Shown piece by piece: positions 17,161 through 25,771 of a stretch of DNA of 64,000 nucleotides. The notes beneath the pieces were generated by a model. The model was not told the DNA's origin, made no database searches, and saw nothing but the letters and a program-made list of their open reading frames with translations. The stretch covers positions 86,710 to 150,709 of the forward strand of contig NZ_JAMBOL010000009.1 in NCBI RefSeq assembly GCF_023715605.1, read 5' to 3'. The stretch is from Halalkalibacter oceani. Lineage in GTDB: Bacteria > Bacillota > Bacilli > Bacillales > Bacillaceae_D. Position 1 is the first letter of the stretch. Every line of letters starts with the position of its first letter. The translations under genes were made by a program, and so were the position numbers.

Positions 17161-17770
17161 GCTGCTCAAGCTCTTCCTTTGTGTATTCGCCGATAATCCC
17201 CGGCTTTGTGAGTAAATAATTTATAATGTCAGCATGGCGCAGCCCTTCAACGGTCTTCAATCCTTCGATGATCATTGAGACGTATGGCACAGAAGGCTTC
17301 GTGAACGCGACGTTCAGCCCCCAGTCAGCTGTAAACGTGAAAACTGGAATGCCATCATGCTGTCCAAGATGAATAATCGTTCCATACCATGATTCGCGTA
17401 CTTTTTGATAGCGCCCGCTAATGATCTCATCAAAATTCAGCTCCAGCTCCGCGCCATTATTCTCCTGTTTGACAACATCATGAAATTGTTCTGCTGTAAT
17501 CAAATAGCGTTTGCTGAACGTCTGGGCATCCTCCTCCTCGTCCAAGCCGATAAAGGCCACTCCCTGCTTCTGCCACCGGCTTGAACGTTTCGCGAAATAG
17601 AGCGGGTAATGGATGATATCAACCTCTTCCTTAAGAGGAGGGGTCTTGTCCCGGCAGCCAACCTCGGTCTTCTCAGATCCCTTCGGCCTGCCTCCCTCGA
17701 TGTAGCACATAAAACGTTCCCTGTTCAAGTTCGAGCCGTAGCTCGCATACCAGATATATGTTTCTTTCAT
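17150..17770 (-). CDS. Gamma-glutamylcyclotransferase-like protein
   Basis: A 206-residue protein whose N-terminus, YASYGSNLNRERF with YGSNL at residues 11-15, is the signature of the gamma-glutamylcyclotransferase/BtrG fold. In this fold the loop binds the gamma-glutamyl group. Members of this subgroup are often mislabelled histone deacetylases. The substrate is unknown. The RBS AAAGGAG lies 12 bases before the ATG, at the edge of the structured repeat at 17824. The gene stands alone between the TatD gene and that repeat. Confidence 0.72.
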   Translation of the reverse strand: MKETYIWYASYGSNLNRERFMCYIEGGRPKGSEKTEVGCRDKTPPLKEEVDIIHYPLYFAKRSSRWQKQGVAFIGLDEEEDAQTFSKRYLITAEQFHDVVKQENNGAELELNFDEIISGRYQKVRESWYGTIIHLGQHDGIPVFTFTADWGLNVAFTKPSVPYVSMIIEGLKTVEGLRHADIINYLLTKPGIIGEYTKEELEQLMR

Positions 17771-17823
17771 AGTAAGTACATGCTCCTTTCTTTAAGAAAA
17801 CCGCATAGCGGCTTTTTTTAGAA

Positions 17824-17908
17824 GCACTGTGCGGAGCCGTTACAACGATCTTTGTTCTCGATGAATGCGGGGTTCTTTCAGCGAGAACGTAACGTGCAGA
17901 GCCAGTGC
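17824..17908 (+). repeat. Dispersed structured repeat, core copy D
   Basis: P1 GCACTG (17824-17829) pairs with CAGTGC (17903-17908). The internal loops are TGCGGAGC and TGCAGAGC. P2 CGTTAC (17838-17843) pairs with GTAACG (17889-17894). The apical stem is GTTCTCG (17854-17860) with CGAGAAC (17882-17888). It keeps the loops of copies A and B while P1, P2 and the apical stem differ by paired changes. It lacks the long flanks of A and B. Confidence 0.8.
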
Positions 17909-17942
17909 CCCTCCTTGTCATTCCCCTAAATCATTGAACAAA

Positions 17943-17979
17943 GGGTGTACCAAAAAATTACTTTTCTTTTGGTACACCC
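17943..17979. terminator. 13-bp perfect stem-loop (GGGTGTACCAAAA)
   Basis: GGGTGTACCAAAA (17943-17955) and TTTTGGTACACCC (17967-17979) form a perfect stem. It can act in either direction and lies downstream of the 128-residue gene. Confidence 0.6.
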
Positions 17980-18080
17980 TAAAACGGCCAATAGATCTGT
18001 GCTTATGCTTCCATTTCATCTATGCTTCCCCCAGTGTCGCTTCCACCCCAACATAGCTTACTTATATACGGTCATAAAAT

Positions 18081-18467
18081 TTAGAGGTTATCTTTAAGCT
18101 CCTTATTGGAAAGTTCATCATCAATCGCTTGAACAGCGACCTTCATTGCTTTCAACCTTCTTGCCAAAAGCGTTCTTTGGGGACTGCCCACCCTTGACTT
18201 AGCATAATTGTTCTCGATTGACGGGAATAAACCAGTAAGAACCTTACGGGCTTCTGCTAAATCTGTCCCCGTGTATAGATGAGGGTTTTCATACCACCTG
18301 TCTTCCAAGACTGCTAATCCGACGGAAACCGCTTTAAATCGTTTCTGTACCAAGGTCGTGTTTGCGCCCTTTTGAGTCATCTGGGACATGGCGTTTTCTA
18401 GTTTATTCCTTGTCGATAACAAAGACTTTACCGATTCCAATTTATCTTCATTGAATATATTCTCCAT
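18081..18467 (-). CDS. Hypothetical protein, 128 residues, helical and basic
   Basis: I do not recognise this family. The protein is soluble, rich in Lys, Leu, Ala and Arg, and predicted to be mostly helical (KSLLSTRNKLENAMSQMTQK; RTLLARRLKAMKVAVQAIDDEL). It has no signal peptide or metal motif. AAAGGA lies about ten bases before the ATG. Its base composition is slightly lower in GC than its neighbours, and it stands alone between two terminators. A phage-derived or stress protein is possible, but nothing in the sequence proves it. Confidence 0.6.
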   Translation of the reverse strand: MENIFNEDKLESVKSLLSTRNKLENAMSQMTQKGANTTLVQKRFKAVSVGLAVLEDRWYENPHLYTGTDLAEARKVLTGLFPSIENNYAKSRVGSPQRTLLARRLKAMKVAVQAIDDELSNKELKDNL

Positions 18468-18594
18468 GTAAAAATTGTCCTTTCGTGATCCTCTAATTTT
18501 TGGACCTTTGTTGAAGTAAGCTAAACTTTTCTATCTTTTTAGCATAACATCGATCAATCCAATTCCATACATTAAAGCAGACAAATGAGACGAT

Positions 18595-18628
18595 AAAAAA
18601 GCCTCGTCTCTGATTTCGAGACAAGGCA
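18595..18628 (-). terminator. Terminator of the AgcS gene
   Basis: On the minus strand GCCTTGTCTC pairs with GAGACGAGGC and is followed by six T residues, 30 bases after the symporter stop. Confidence 0.85.
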
Positions 18629-18658
18629 CTACTGTAAATCACACAAGGCATTTCATCT

Positions 18659-20104
18659 TTACTCGCTTTTCTCCTTCTCCTGATCATCCCAGCTTTCCAG
18701 ATTAGAGACACCTTGAATGCTGTCGCGGTAGAAAACAGGATCAATCCCGTTGCGAGCCTGGTCCTGGAAGTGCTTCAGCGCCTTGAAGGCAATCGGCGCG
18801 AGCAGGGCAACAGCAATTAAATTGACAACGGCCATCGAACCCATAAAGAGATCGGCCAGCGCCCAGATGATCTCGAGATCACTTGTTGCGCCTACGACAA
18901 TCATTGCGAGGAAGGCGATGCGGAAAAACAACAGATAAATCGGCTTTTCAGTAATAAACTCAATGTTAGCCTGCCCGTAATAATAGTTTCCAAGCAAGGA
19001 GCTGAAAGCGAAGAAAAAGATTGCCACCGTCACAAAAATCGTCGACCATTCGCCTATATGAACAGCCAATGCCGTTTGCGTCAATTGAATTCCTTCCATT
19101 TCCCCGACCGTATACACATCCGTCAGCAAAATAATAAAAGCCGTCGCGCTGCAAATCACAATCGTATCGATCAACACACTTAACGACTGAATCAGCCCCT
19201 GCTTCACCGGATGACTGACGTAGACCGTCGCAGCAGCATTCGGCGCGCTTCCCATTCCCGCTTCATTGGAAAACAGGCCCCGCTGCACACCGTTCATAAT
19301 CGCCGCCCCAATTCCACCGCCGATCATTTCTTCCAGCCCGAAAGCATGAGAAAAAATTAGCGCAAACACAGCCGGCACTTGAGAAATGTTCATAAACGTA
19401 ATGATTAAAGCCGCAATCACATATGTAATAGCAAAAATTGGTACAATCACTTCAGCGACAACCGCAATCCGACGCACTCCGCCAAAAATAATAAACGCCA
19501 TCAAAACTGCGATCACAATCCCAACGACAGCCGGATTTACATCATAAGCGCCGGCAAAAGCATCGGAAATCGTATGCGTCTGAACTCCATTGAAAATCAA
19601 CCCAAAACAGAGAATCATTAAAATCGCAAAAAGAATCCCCATTCCCCGCGAGCGAAGTCCTTTTTCCATGTAATAGGCCGGGCCGCCGCGAAAGCCATCC
19701 TTATCCCGCACTTTATAAATTTGCGCCAGCGTGCTCTCGACAAACCCGGTCGCCGCTCCAATCAAAGCAACAATCCACATCCAAAATATTGCTCCCGGAC
19801 CGCCGACCGATATCGCGATCGCCACCCCGGCCAAATTTCCTGTACCGACCCGCGCCGCCGTACTGATCGCAAACGCTTGAAACGGCGTCGTTCCTTTTCT
19901 CTGCTTAAATGCTGTCCGGTCCGTTCCTTCAATGAGTTCACGAATCATCGTCGGCAGCAAACGAAACTGAACAAAATTCATCCTAATCGTTAAATAAAAC
20001 CCCAAAAGCAGAAGAAAGCCTACGAGCACGTATGTCCAAAGAATGTCATTCCCTATGCCTATCCATTCAGCCAGCCACGTATCGGTTGAAAACCACTCTT
20101 CCAT
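18659..20104 (-). CDS. Sodium/alanine (or glycine) symporter, AgcS family
   Basis: A 481-residue membrane protein of the alanine/glycine:cation symporter family, importing small neutral amino acids with sodium. Family signatures include GFFLTIRMNFVQFR-like sequence near residue 40 (GFYLTIRMNFVQFRLLP), the VGTGNLAGVAIAI loop and NEAGMGSAPNAAATVYVSHP, which lie at the unwound substrate-binding helices. About ten transmembrane segments follow. The C-terminus is short and acidic. The gene is monocistronic, with its own terminator. Substrate choice between alanine and glycine cannot be decided by eye. Confidence 0.92.
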   Translation of the reverse strand: MEEWFSTDTWLAEWIGIGNDILWTYVLVGFLLLLGFYLTIRMNFVQFRLLPTMIRELIEGTDRTAFKQRKGTTPFQAFAISTAARVGTGNLAGVAIAISVGGPGAIFWMWIVALIGAATGFVESTLAQIYKVRDKDGFRGGPAYYMEKGLRSRGMGILFAILMILCFGLIFNGVQTHTISDAFAGAYDVNPAVVGIVIAVLMAFIIFGGVRRIAVVAEVIVPIFAITYVIAALIITFMNISQVPAVFALIFSHAFGLEEMIGGGIGAAIMNGVQRGLFSNEAGMGSAPNAAATVYVSHPVKQGLIQSLSVLIDTIVICSATAFIILLTDVYTVGEMEGIQLTQTALAVHIGEWSTIFVTVAIFFFAFSSLLGNYYYGQANIEFITEKPIYLLFFRIAFLAMIVVGATSDLEIIWALADLFMGSMAVVNLIAVALLAPIAFKALKHFQDQARNGIDPVFYRDSIQGVSNLESWDDQEKEKSE

Positions 20105-20196
20105 CCCCTCATCCTTTCAAATTAACGTAAAAAATCCCACTCTATTCCTTCCCTCTTTCGCCGGCTAGTAAACCCTTTCCCATTCGGCGCGTCAAG

Positions 20197-20243
20197 AAGA
20201 GGCCGGGATTGAAAGGTTGCTCTTCCTTTTTCACCAGCCTCTT
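20197..20243 (-). terminator. Terminator-like hairpin after the dioxygenase gene
   Basis: AAGAGGCCGG (20197-20206) and CCAGCCTCTT (20234-20243) can pair with one wobble. The sequence resembles the left hairpin of repeat copies A and B, so this module also exists on its own. Confidence 0.6.
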
Positions 20244-20305
20244 CTAAGTATGGAATTTAAATCCTGTAACAGTCAAGTTTTTTTACTCGACTTCCAGCCT
20301 TGCTG

Positions 20306-21283
20306 TTATTCTTTTACAAACTCCTTTGTACTGCGCACCGTATCAATCGGCCGGACCATGCGTTCAATTTGCTCCCGTCTCCCTTCCAAAAATGGCGGGA
20401 GGGAGAGCTTTTCTCCAAGAGTCTCATATGGCTCGTCGCCCATAAAACCCGGCCCGTCCGTCGCCAGCTCAAACAAGATTTGCGGCGCAACCCGCGCATA
20501 CAACGATTCAAAGAAGAAACGGTCGACATATCCCGATGTTTGCAGTCCAAAGCGGGGCAGTCTGTTAATCCATTCCTCCAGCACGCCCCGGTCTTCCACC
20601 CGAAATGCAACATGGTGAACTGTACCGAAGCCTTGACGCGCCTGGGGAAGTACCGTGTTATGCTCCACGATGATCTGCGCCCCGTTTCCGCCTTCCCCTA
20701 CCTCAAACAGGTGGAAAGAATCCTCCTGGGCAATCTCTTTAAACAGCATTACCTTTTCGAGCAGCTCTTTAAAAGCATCAAAATTAGCGATTCTGATAAA
20801 GATCGGGCCAAGCCCTGTAATCGCATATTCCAATGGAACCGGCCCCTTTTGCCAAGGCGTACCGGATGCTACACCGGAGTTGTTTTCATCTGAAATGAGC
20901 TGATAATGCTGATCATCAAAATCAACGAATGACAACGTCTTTTTACCAAACTGCTCCTTAATTCCCGTATGCTTCACTTCCAGCCGGTCAAAACGCTTTA
21001 CCCAATAATCAAGCGCCGCGTCGCTCGGAACACGGAATGATGTTTTTGAAATCTCATTCGTTCCATGAGAACCTTTTGGAATTCCCGGAAAGTCAAAAAA
21101 CGTCATATCTGTTCCCGGACTTCCTGTATCATCGGCAAAAAACAAGTGATACGTTCGAATATCATCCTGGTTAACTGTTTTCTTTACGAGGCGCATGCCA
21201 AGCACATACGTAAAAAACTGATAATTTTCTTCCGCGCTGCTCGTAATCGCCGTAACATGATGCACCCCTTTTAGCTCGTTCAT
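20306..21283 (-). CDS. Ring-cleaving dioxygenase (VOC superfamily, MhqA/MhqO-like)
   Basis: A 325-residue enzyme with two vicinal-oxygen-chelate domains (LKGVHHVTAITSSAEENYQFF and VHHVAFRVEDRGVLEEW), like Bacillus MhqO/MhqA, which open hydroquinone-type rings with iron or manganese. Metal ligands would be the first His of each HHV motif and a Glu near the C-terminus. The open frame extends much further upstream, into repeat copy B, but GGAGGT seven bases before the ATG at 21281-21283 fixes the start. B. subtilis homologues are induced by quinones through MhqR; no such regulator is next to it here. Confidence 0.88.
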   Translation of the reverse strand: MNELKGVHHVTAITSSAEENYQFFTYVLGMRLVKKTVNQDDIRTYHLFFADDTGSPGTDMTFFDFPGIPKGSHGTNEISKTSFRVPSDAALDYWVKRFDRLEVKHTGIKEQFGKKTLSFVDFDDQHYQLISDENNSGVASGTPWQKGPVPLEYAITGLGPIFIRIANFDAFKELLEKVMLFKEIAQEDSFHLFEVGEGGNGAQIIVEHNTVLPQARQGFGTVHHVAFRVEDRGVLEEWINRLPRFGLQTSGYVDRFFFESLYARVAPQILFELATDGPGFMGDEPYETLGEKLSLPPFLEGRREQIERMVRPIDTVRSTKEFVKE

Positions 21284-21415
21284 CTCCATTACCTCCATAT
21301 CATTTATCTCGAATTTGAAATAATTATATCGCTTTTGTCTTTTTCTGTCAACCTGAAGGACCGGGAACGAGGGGACACTTGATTTTGACCATGAGTTAAA
21401 GAAGCGGGCCATCGT

Positions 21416-21570
21416 GAGGCTGGGACAAAAGGTTGTTTTTTCCCAGCCTCTAAGCAATGAGCGGAACCGCCACGATCTTTTAAAGCCCGTTGTGAGTGGG
21501 TTTCTCACAACGGGCTTGTGGCGTGTGAAGCCATTGCCAGTAGGTCCAAAGCTAGTTTTGTCTCAAGCTC
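21416..21570 (+). repeat. Dispersed structured repeat, copy B (full length, 155 bp)
   Basis: The most intact copy. The left hairpin is GAGGCTGGG/CCCAGCCTC. The core, 21454-21537, has P1 GCAATG/CATTGC, loops AGCGGAAC and TGTGAAGC, P2 CGCCAC/GTGGCG and a perfect 13-bp apical stem (21484-21496 with 21504-21516). The right end is TTTTGTCTCAAGCTC. It lies between the anti-sigma gene (ends 21581) and the dioxygenase, and may terminate the sigma operon. Confidence 0.87.
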
Positions 21571-21580
21571 AGGCTTTCTT

Positions 21581-22264
21581 TTAATAAGAGGCTTGTAACG
21601 TGTGAACATGCTCCAGCGTTGCCTTAACCTGATCATACTCCGCCCGCAGCTCGGCCGGAATGCGCTCCCGCCCGATTCCCTCACTTGTATTGATGCCGCT
21701 TTTCGCCATAATCGTTTGGTGCTTCATCACCGCCTCAATATAGGCATCCATTTCTGCCTCTGTCAGCAATGTTTCCAGCACAGGAAGATCATTCAGACGG
21801 TCAAAATAAGGCTGCGCTGCTATTAAAGTCGCTTTTTCTGCTTCATATAGATCAGCTGGCAGCTGGTCGTAATTTATATTTCCATAGGGATCGCCATACT
21901 CCATCTTGGCGTTGATAATCGAACGCGCCAGCTCTTTAAATGTTTCATATTCTTCCTGACCGAGCACGCCCTTGGCTTGCGCCAGCTTGGCATCAATCAG
22001 CAAATAGCTCTTCATCGTAAAGCCGGCAATATGCTTCTGGACAGTTTCAAATGAGCCGTAAACGTCATCGGCCAGCAACATTTGATACGCGAACGCGCCA
22101 GTCGGCAAAACAATGAGCGCCGCCAGCAGCAAACCAGCCACACGCTTTGGAAGCTTCCGGCTTACCCCCGCCCGCCGCAGCACTTTTTCTTTTAACTCCG
22201 ACGGCGCTTCTATTTCCTCTGCCTTTTTCTTCAGTACGTGACGGATACGCTCCTCTGTATTCAT
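21581..22264 (-). CDS. Putative anti-sigma factor, single-pass membrane protein (DUF3600-like)
   Basis: A 227-residue protein with a cytoplasmic N-terminus of about 40 residues (TEERIRHVLKKKAEEIEAPSEL), one transmembrane helix at about 42-60 (VAGLLLAALIVLPTGAFAY) and an extracytoplasmic domain of about 165 residues. This shape and its overlap with the upstream ECF sigma gene (ATGA, 22261-22264) are typical of anti-sigma factors. The outer domain resembles DUF3600, for which no ligand is known. It should hold the sigma factor at the membrane until a surface signal releases it. Confidence 0.72.
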   Translation of the reverse strand: MNTEERIRHVLKKKAEEIEAPSELKEKVLRRAGVSRKLPKRVAGLLLAALIVLPTGAFAYQMLLADDVYGSFETVQKHIAGFTMKSYLLIDAKLAQAKGVLGQEEYETFKELARSIINAKMEYGDPYGNINYDQLPADLYEAEKATLIAAQPYFDRLNDLPVLETLLTEAEMDAYIEAVMKHQTIMAKSGINTSEGIGRERIPAELRAEYDQVKATLEHVHTLQASY

Positions 22265-22842
22265 TGAACATTCCTCACTTTCTTAGCATCGTTTTGCCTG
22301 ATCTCTTCTTTTTGCCGAAGCTTTTTCAAGGCCGCATGAACGCGGGATTTCACCGTTCCAAGCGGGATATCAAGAATACCGGCAACAACCTCCTGAGAAT
22401 AATCGTTTAAATAGTGGAGAATCACGACCTGCTTCAGCTTAAATGGCAGCTGTTCAATCGAGCGGAACAAGTCATCATTAGCAAGTCTCTCATCCGCCTG
22501 ATTATAAAGAAGGCTCTCCTTGCCTATTTCCTGTTCCTCCACCCGCCTTATCGTCCGCAGCCTCATCCATTTTTTCCGGCGATACGCATGAACCTGCTTA
22601 ATCGCAATCCCGAGCAGCCACGGCTTGAACGGCCGCTCCATATCGTACTTGTCCAATGCCTTAAAAGCCTGAATAAAGCTATCCTGCACGATATCATCGA
22701 CATCCGTTTTATTGTCTGACAGGAAATGAACGGTTTTGTACACATCCTGGACGGTCCGCTCATACAACTCGCTGTAAGCCTCCTGTCTACCCATCCGGAT
22801 TTGCCTGACGAATACCGCCAACTGCTGCTGCTCATCATCCAA
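22261..22842 (-). CDS. ECF-type RNA polymerase sigma factor
   Basis: A 193-residue ECF sigma factor. Region 2 is at about residues 25-95 (VDDIVQDSFIQAFKALDKYD; FKPWLLGIAIKQVHAYRRKKW) and region 4 at about 125-180 (LKQVVILHYLNDYSQEVVAGILDIPLGTVKSRVHAALKKL). The start is a TTG with AAGGAGGGG six bases before it; the nearby ATGs are out of frame. It is followed by its probable anti-sigma factor. A clear autoregulated ECF promoter was not seen upstream. Target genes are unknown. Confidence 0.9.
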   Translation of the reverse strand: MDDEQQQLAVFVRQIRMGRQEAYSELYERTVQDVYKTVHFLSDNKTDVDDIVQDSFIQAFKALDKYDMERPFKPWLLGIAIKQVHAYRRKKWMRLRTIRRVEEQEIGKESLLYNQADERLANDDLFRSIEQLPFKLKQVVILHYLNDYSQEVVAGILDIPLGTVKSRVHAALKKLRQKEEIRQNDAKKVRNVQ

Positions 22843-22959
22843 AGCTCTCCCCTCCTTTTTCTTTTTTCACTTCATATTGGTCAGAGCCGGTCGATTTCGT
22901 TCGTTTTTCCGAAAAAAAAATTTATGTAATGTGTTCATTTTAGCTGAAAACGGCAACGA

Positions 22960-23026
22960 GAGCTTGAGACAAAACTAGCTTAGGGGCTGGGCAAAAGGTA
23001 AAAAAACAACCTTTTGTCCCAGCCTC
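22960..23026 (-). repeat. Dispersed structured repeat, copy C (inverted, core missing)
   Basis: Read on the minus strand, it starts GAGGCTGGGACAAAAGG and ends TAGTTTTGTCTCAAGCTC like copies A and B. The roughly 85-bp core is absent, leaving 67 bp. It lies in the opposite orientation between the nitroreductase stop and the sigma gene, and can still fold as a terminator. Confidence 0.8.
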
Positions 23027-23044
23027 GCCAGGTAGCGAAAAGCG

Positions 23045-23641
23045 TTATATCAATGTTTCAAACTCATTCTCTTCTGTCAGCCAAGTCGTCACTTCAGTGA
23101 GCGGACGGCGTTTTCCTTCATGCGGCTCCCGCTTCGGATAGCCAAAATAGAGAAAGCCGGCAATTTCTTCATGATCGCCCAGGCCAAACAGCTTTTTCAT
23201 CGTCGGGTGATACGCCGGAGCCCCGGTGCGCCAATAACCGGCTACGCCAAGTCCATGCGCGGCAAGCAGCATATTTTGAATCGCCGCGTAGACGGCGCCT
23301 GCCTCCTCCAGCTTCAGCGCCTTCGGATTGTCGCTCGGACGGATCGCAACGGTGATGATCACAGGTGCACGAAATGGCTTTTCGGCGACCTTCTCTAGTT
23401 TTTTCTGATTTGTTTCGCTCGTTGGATCGTCCATTTCTTCCTTAGCGATCTCAACAAGTGCGTTCCCAAGTGCTTTTCTTGCTTCCCCCTCGATGACGAA
23501 AAAATGCCACGGCTCTGTCCGGTAATGACTCGGAGCCCACGTTCCAGCTTCAATAATTTTCTCGATCGTTTCCTTTTCGAGTGGGTTTTCCTTCACAAGT
23601 CCGATACTTCTGCGGGAGCGAATTGCTTCCAATACGTCCAT
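23045..23641 (-). CDS. Nitroreductase-family FMN oxidoreductase
   Basis: A 198-residue flavoenzyme of the nitroreductase fold, similar in size to B. subtilis YfhC/YdgI. The FMN-binding segments are visible: RSRRSIGLV near the N-terminus, WAPSHYRTEPWHFFVI at about 36-51, and GVAGYWRTGAP with GYPKREPHEGKRR near the C-terminus. It uses NAD(P)H to reduce nitro compounds or quinones. The GGAGGTG site is strong. The gene is alone, with repeat copy C just downstream. Confidence 0.87.
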   Translation of the reverse strand: MDVLEAIRSRRSIGLVKENPLEKETIEKIIEAGTWAPSHYRTEPWHFFVIEGEARKALGNALVEIAKEEMDDPTSETNQKKLEKVAEKPFRAPVIITVAIRPSDNPKALKLEEAGAVYAAIQNMLLAAHGLGVAGYWRTGAPAYHPTMKKLFGLGDHEEIAGFLYFGYPKREPHEGKRRPLTEVTTWLTEENEFETLI

Positions 23642-23861
23642 CGTGATGCACCTCCTGCGTTTACTTTTTAAACTAAAATGTATAAAAAGCAGGTAGTTAA
23701 ATTAGACCATAAGAAAGCCGGAAATGCAATTAGTAATACTTGAGCCATCCAGAGCGGCCGCTCTTACTGCTGCTCCCTTTAGACTTTCATTGTCGAGGTT
23801 TTAACTCGTCTTCTCATGGTTATCAGTGTAGTAATACGCAAAGAGGAGGACAAATGCCCCT

Positions 23862-25256
23862 ATGTCACCAGAAGTCGTCGGATTCAGTTTTATTATTCTA
23901 GGTATCTTGTTGATCATCGGCAAATGGATACGTGTGTTCACGCCGTTTTTGCAGACGATCTTCATCCCAAGCTCGATTATCGCCGGTCTGCTCGGCTTAT
24001 TGCTCGGTCCGGAAGTGCTCGGCCGCTTCTTTCATCTGTTTGATGAAGGCGGTTTGTTTCCGGAAGCGATGGTTTCCGTTTGGGAAACGCTGCCCGAGCT
24101 TTTGATCAGTGTCATTTTTGCTTCCTTGTTTCTCGGCAAAACGATTCCTTCACTTAAAAAAATATGGCGGATTTCCGGTCCACAAATTACGTTCGCCCAT
24201 ATTCTCTCATGGGGGCAATATGTCGTCGGCTCGCTGCTGGCCCTGCTGCTTTTCATTCCTTTGCTCGGGATGAATCCAGCCGTTGGCGCGCTGCTGGAGA
24301 TCAGCTTTGTCGGCGGGCACGGAACCGCGGCTGGTCTTTCCGGCACATTTTCGGCTGTCGGCTTTGAAGAAGGCCGGGATCTCGCTGTCGGCTTAGCGAC
24401 AATCGGGGTGCTGTCAGGAGTTGTCCTCGGGATGATTTTGCTTAACTGGGGAGCGCGCAACGGAAAAACAGAAGTGCTGCAAAGTCCCGATGACATCTCC
24501 ACCGAGCAGAGAAAAGGCCTGATCAAGCAGGAGAACCAGGAAGACGCCCCTGCCGGACACCAGACTACCCGCCCGGAGGTCATTGAATCATTCACCGTTC
24601 ACTTCGCCTACATCGGCATTGCGATCGCGGTCGGTTACGTCATCCTGCAAGGACTGATTTTCATCGAAGAGCTGCTCTGGGGAGACACGATTGAACTGCT
24701 TGTCCATCTGCCTCTCTTTCCACTGGCCATGGTCGGAGCGGTCATTGTCCAGCTGATCGTAAGCAAGTTCGTAAAGAGGAGCATTCTCGACCGCGGTCTG
24801 ATTAACCGCATTCAAGGCCTGGCTCTTGATCTGTTAATTGTCGCGGCGATTGCGACGCTCTCCCTCTCTGTTTTAGGCGATTACCTCCTGCCGTTTCTCA
24901 TCATGTCAGTAGCGGCGATCGCCTGGAACGTCGTCGCCTTTCTGTTCATTGCGCCACGCATCATGCCGGATTACTGGTTTGAACGGGCAATTGGCGATCT
25001 TGGCCAAGCAATGGGAATGAGCGCCGCCGGATTATTGCTGATCAAACTCGCTGACGCCCATGACGAAACGCCGGCAAAAGAGGGCTTCAGCTACAAGCAG
25101 CTGCTGCTTGATATTTTCGTCGGCGGCGGAATTGTCACCGCTGCGTCTGTACCGTTAATCGTCGCCTTTGGCCCTGTCGCTTTCCTCTGCTTTGCCGCCG
25201 TCATCATGGCCGGCTGGCTCGCCCTCGGTCTATTTCATTTTAGGAAGATGGAATAG
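23862..25256 (+). CDS. gltS: Sodium/glutamate symporter, GltS (ESS) family
   Basis: A 464-residue membrane protein of the glutamate:sodium symporter family. Two inverted halves of about five helices are separated by a hydrophilic loop at residues 200-240. The family motif SFVGGHGTAAGL lies in the first half, and GQAMGMSAAGLLLIK at the equivalent place in the second. GGAGG is 12 bases before the ATG, slightly long, and no in-frame alternative exists. It imports glutamate or a related dicarboxylate; the substrate is inferred from the family. Confidence 0.88.
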   Translation: MSPEVVGFSFIILGILLIIGKWIRVFTPFLQTIFIPSSIIAGLLGLLLGPEVLGRFFHLFDEGGLFPEAMVSVWETLPELLISVIFASLFLGKTIPSLKKIWRISGPQITFAHILSWGQYVVGSLLALLLFIPLLGMNPAVGALLEISFVGGHGTAAGLSGTFSAVGFEEGRDLAVGLATIGVLSGVVLGMILLNWGARNGKTEVLQSPDDISTEQRKGLIKQENQEDAPAGHQTTRPEVIESFTVHFAYIGIAIAVGYVILQGLIFIEELLWGDTIELLVHLPLFPLAMVGAVIVQLIVSKFVKRSILDRGLINRIQGLALDLLIVAAIATLSLSVLGDYLLPFLIMSVAAIAWNVVAFLFIAPRIMPDYWFERAIGDLGQAMGMSAAGLLLIKLADAHDETPAKEGFSYKQLLLDIFVGGGIVTAASVPLIVAFGPVAFLCFAAVIMAGWLALGLFHFRKME

Positions 25257-25269
25257 AGAAATGTCCCGC

Positions 25270-25334
25270 AATGAGCCGAGTCGCTGCAAGGAGCCCGCAA
25301 GAAACGGACTTCCTTTGACAGCCCCCGGCTCATT
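25270..25334 (+). terminator. Terminator-like stem after gltS
   Basis: AATGAGCCG (25270-25278) and CGGCTCATT (25326-25334) form a 9-bp stem around a long, partly structured loop, followed by a pyrimidine-rich tail. Confidence 0.45.
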
Positions 25335-25464
25335 CTCCTCTTTACAAATCTTGTAATCTAAACTACTGTAATAAAAACAAAAAATAATAATGCATCTCTA
25401 CCCTACATATGATGATACTACCTCCTGCTGACTTCGATGCATTTAATGAAATGAGGGTCCTCTA

Positions 25465-25752
25465 TTGTTTCATAAAGATTTACATGATGTCCGCATTCCA
25501 CTCATCCTCCTAGCAGTGTTTGTCATTTTTATTTTTTACTATTTAACCTGCTTCCTTCTTTACCGATGGACGAGTCTCGAAAAGGAAGTTAGTCAGGTTA
25601 TCACCGGAGCCATCCTGCTTTTGGTCATCACCATCATTTCATTTCTTTTGCCGATCGAAAATGGTTTTATCCTACTGGGCTGGTTAGCTCTGTTTCTACT
25701 AGGTGTACAAGTCTTTAGAAAGAAGACGCAGCGCTTTAGGGACAAGGATTGA
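25465..25752 (+). CDS. Small membrane protein, 95 residues
   Basis: A hydrophobic protein with three predicted membrane helices (PLILLAVFVIFIFYYLTCFL; VITGAILLLVITIISFLL; FILLGWLALFLLGVQVF) and a basic tail. I know no family for it. The start is a TTG with a modest GAGGG site; no in-frame ATG fits. It is 19 bases upstream of the SpoIIP-like lipoprotein and is probably co-transcribed with it, so the two may work together at the membrane surface. Confidence 0.6.
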   Translation: MFHKDLHDVRIPLILLAVFVIFIFYYLTCFLLYRWTSLEKEVSQVITGAILLLVITIISFLLPIENGFILLGWLALFLLGVQVFRKKTQRFRDKD

Positions 25753-25771
25753 TTATTAAAGGAGGGAAAAC

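Noticed and set aside
17150..17770. Histone deacetylase annotation often given to this type of protein
   Set aside because: The YGSNL signature is that of the gamma-glutamylcyclotransferase fold; deacetylase metal motifs are absent.
20300..20893. 197-codon plus-strand frame opposite the dioxygenase
   Set aside because: Shadow of the VOC gene, which has both domain motifs and a good RBS.
22843..22959. Autoregulated ECF promoter upstream of the sigma gene
   Set aside because: TGAACA and CGAAC pieces exist but none has a convincing partner box at the right spacing.
24032..24595. 187-codon antisense frame within gltS
   Set aside because: Composition rich in Ser/Pro/Thr with no motifs, opposite a clear transporter gene.
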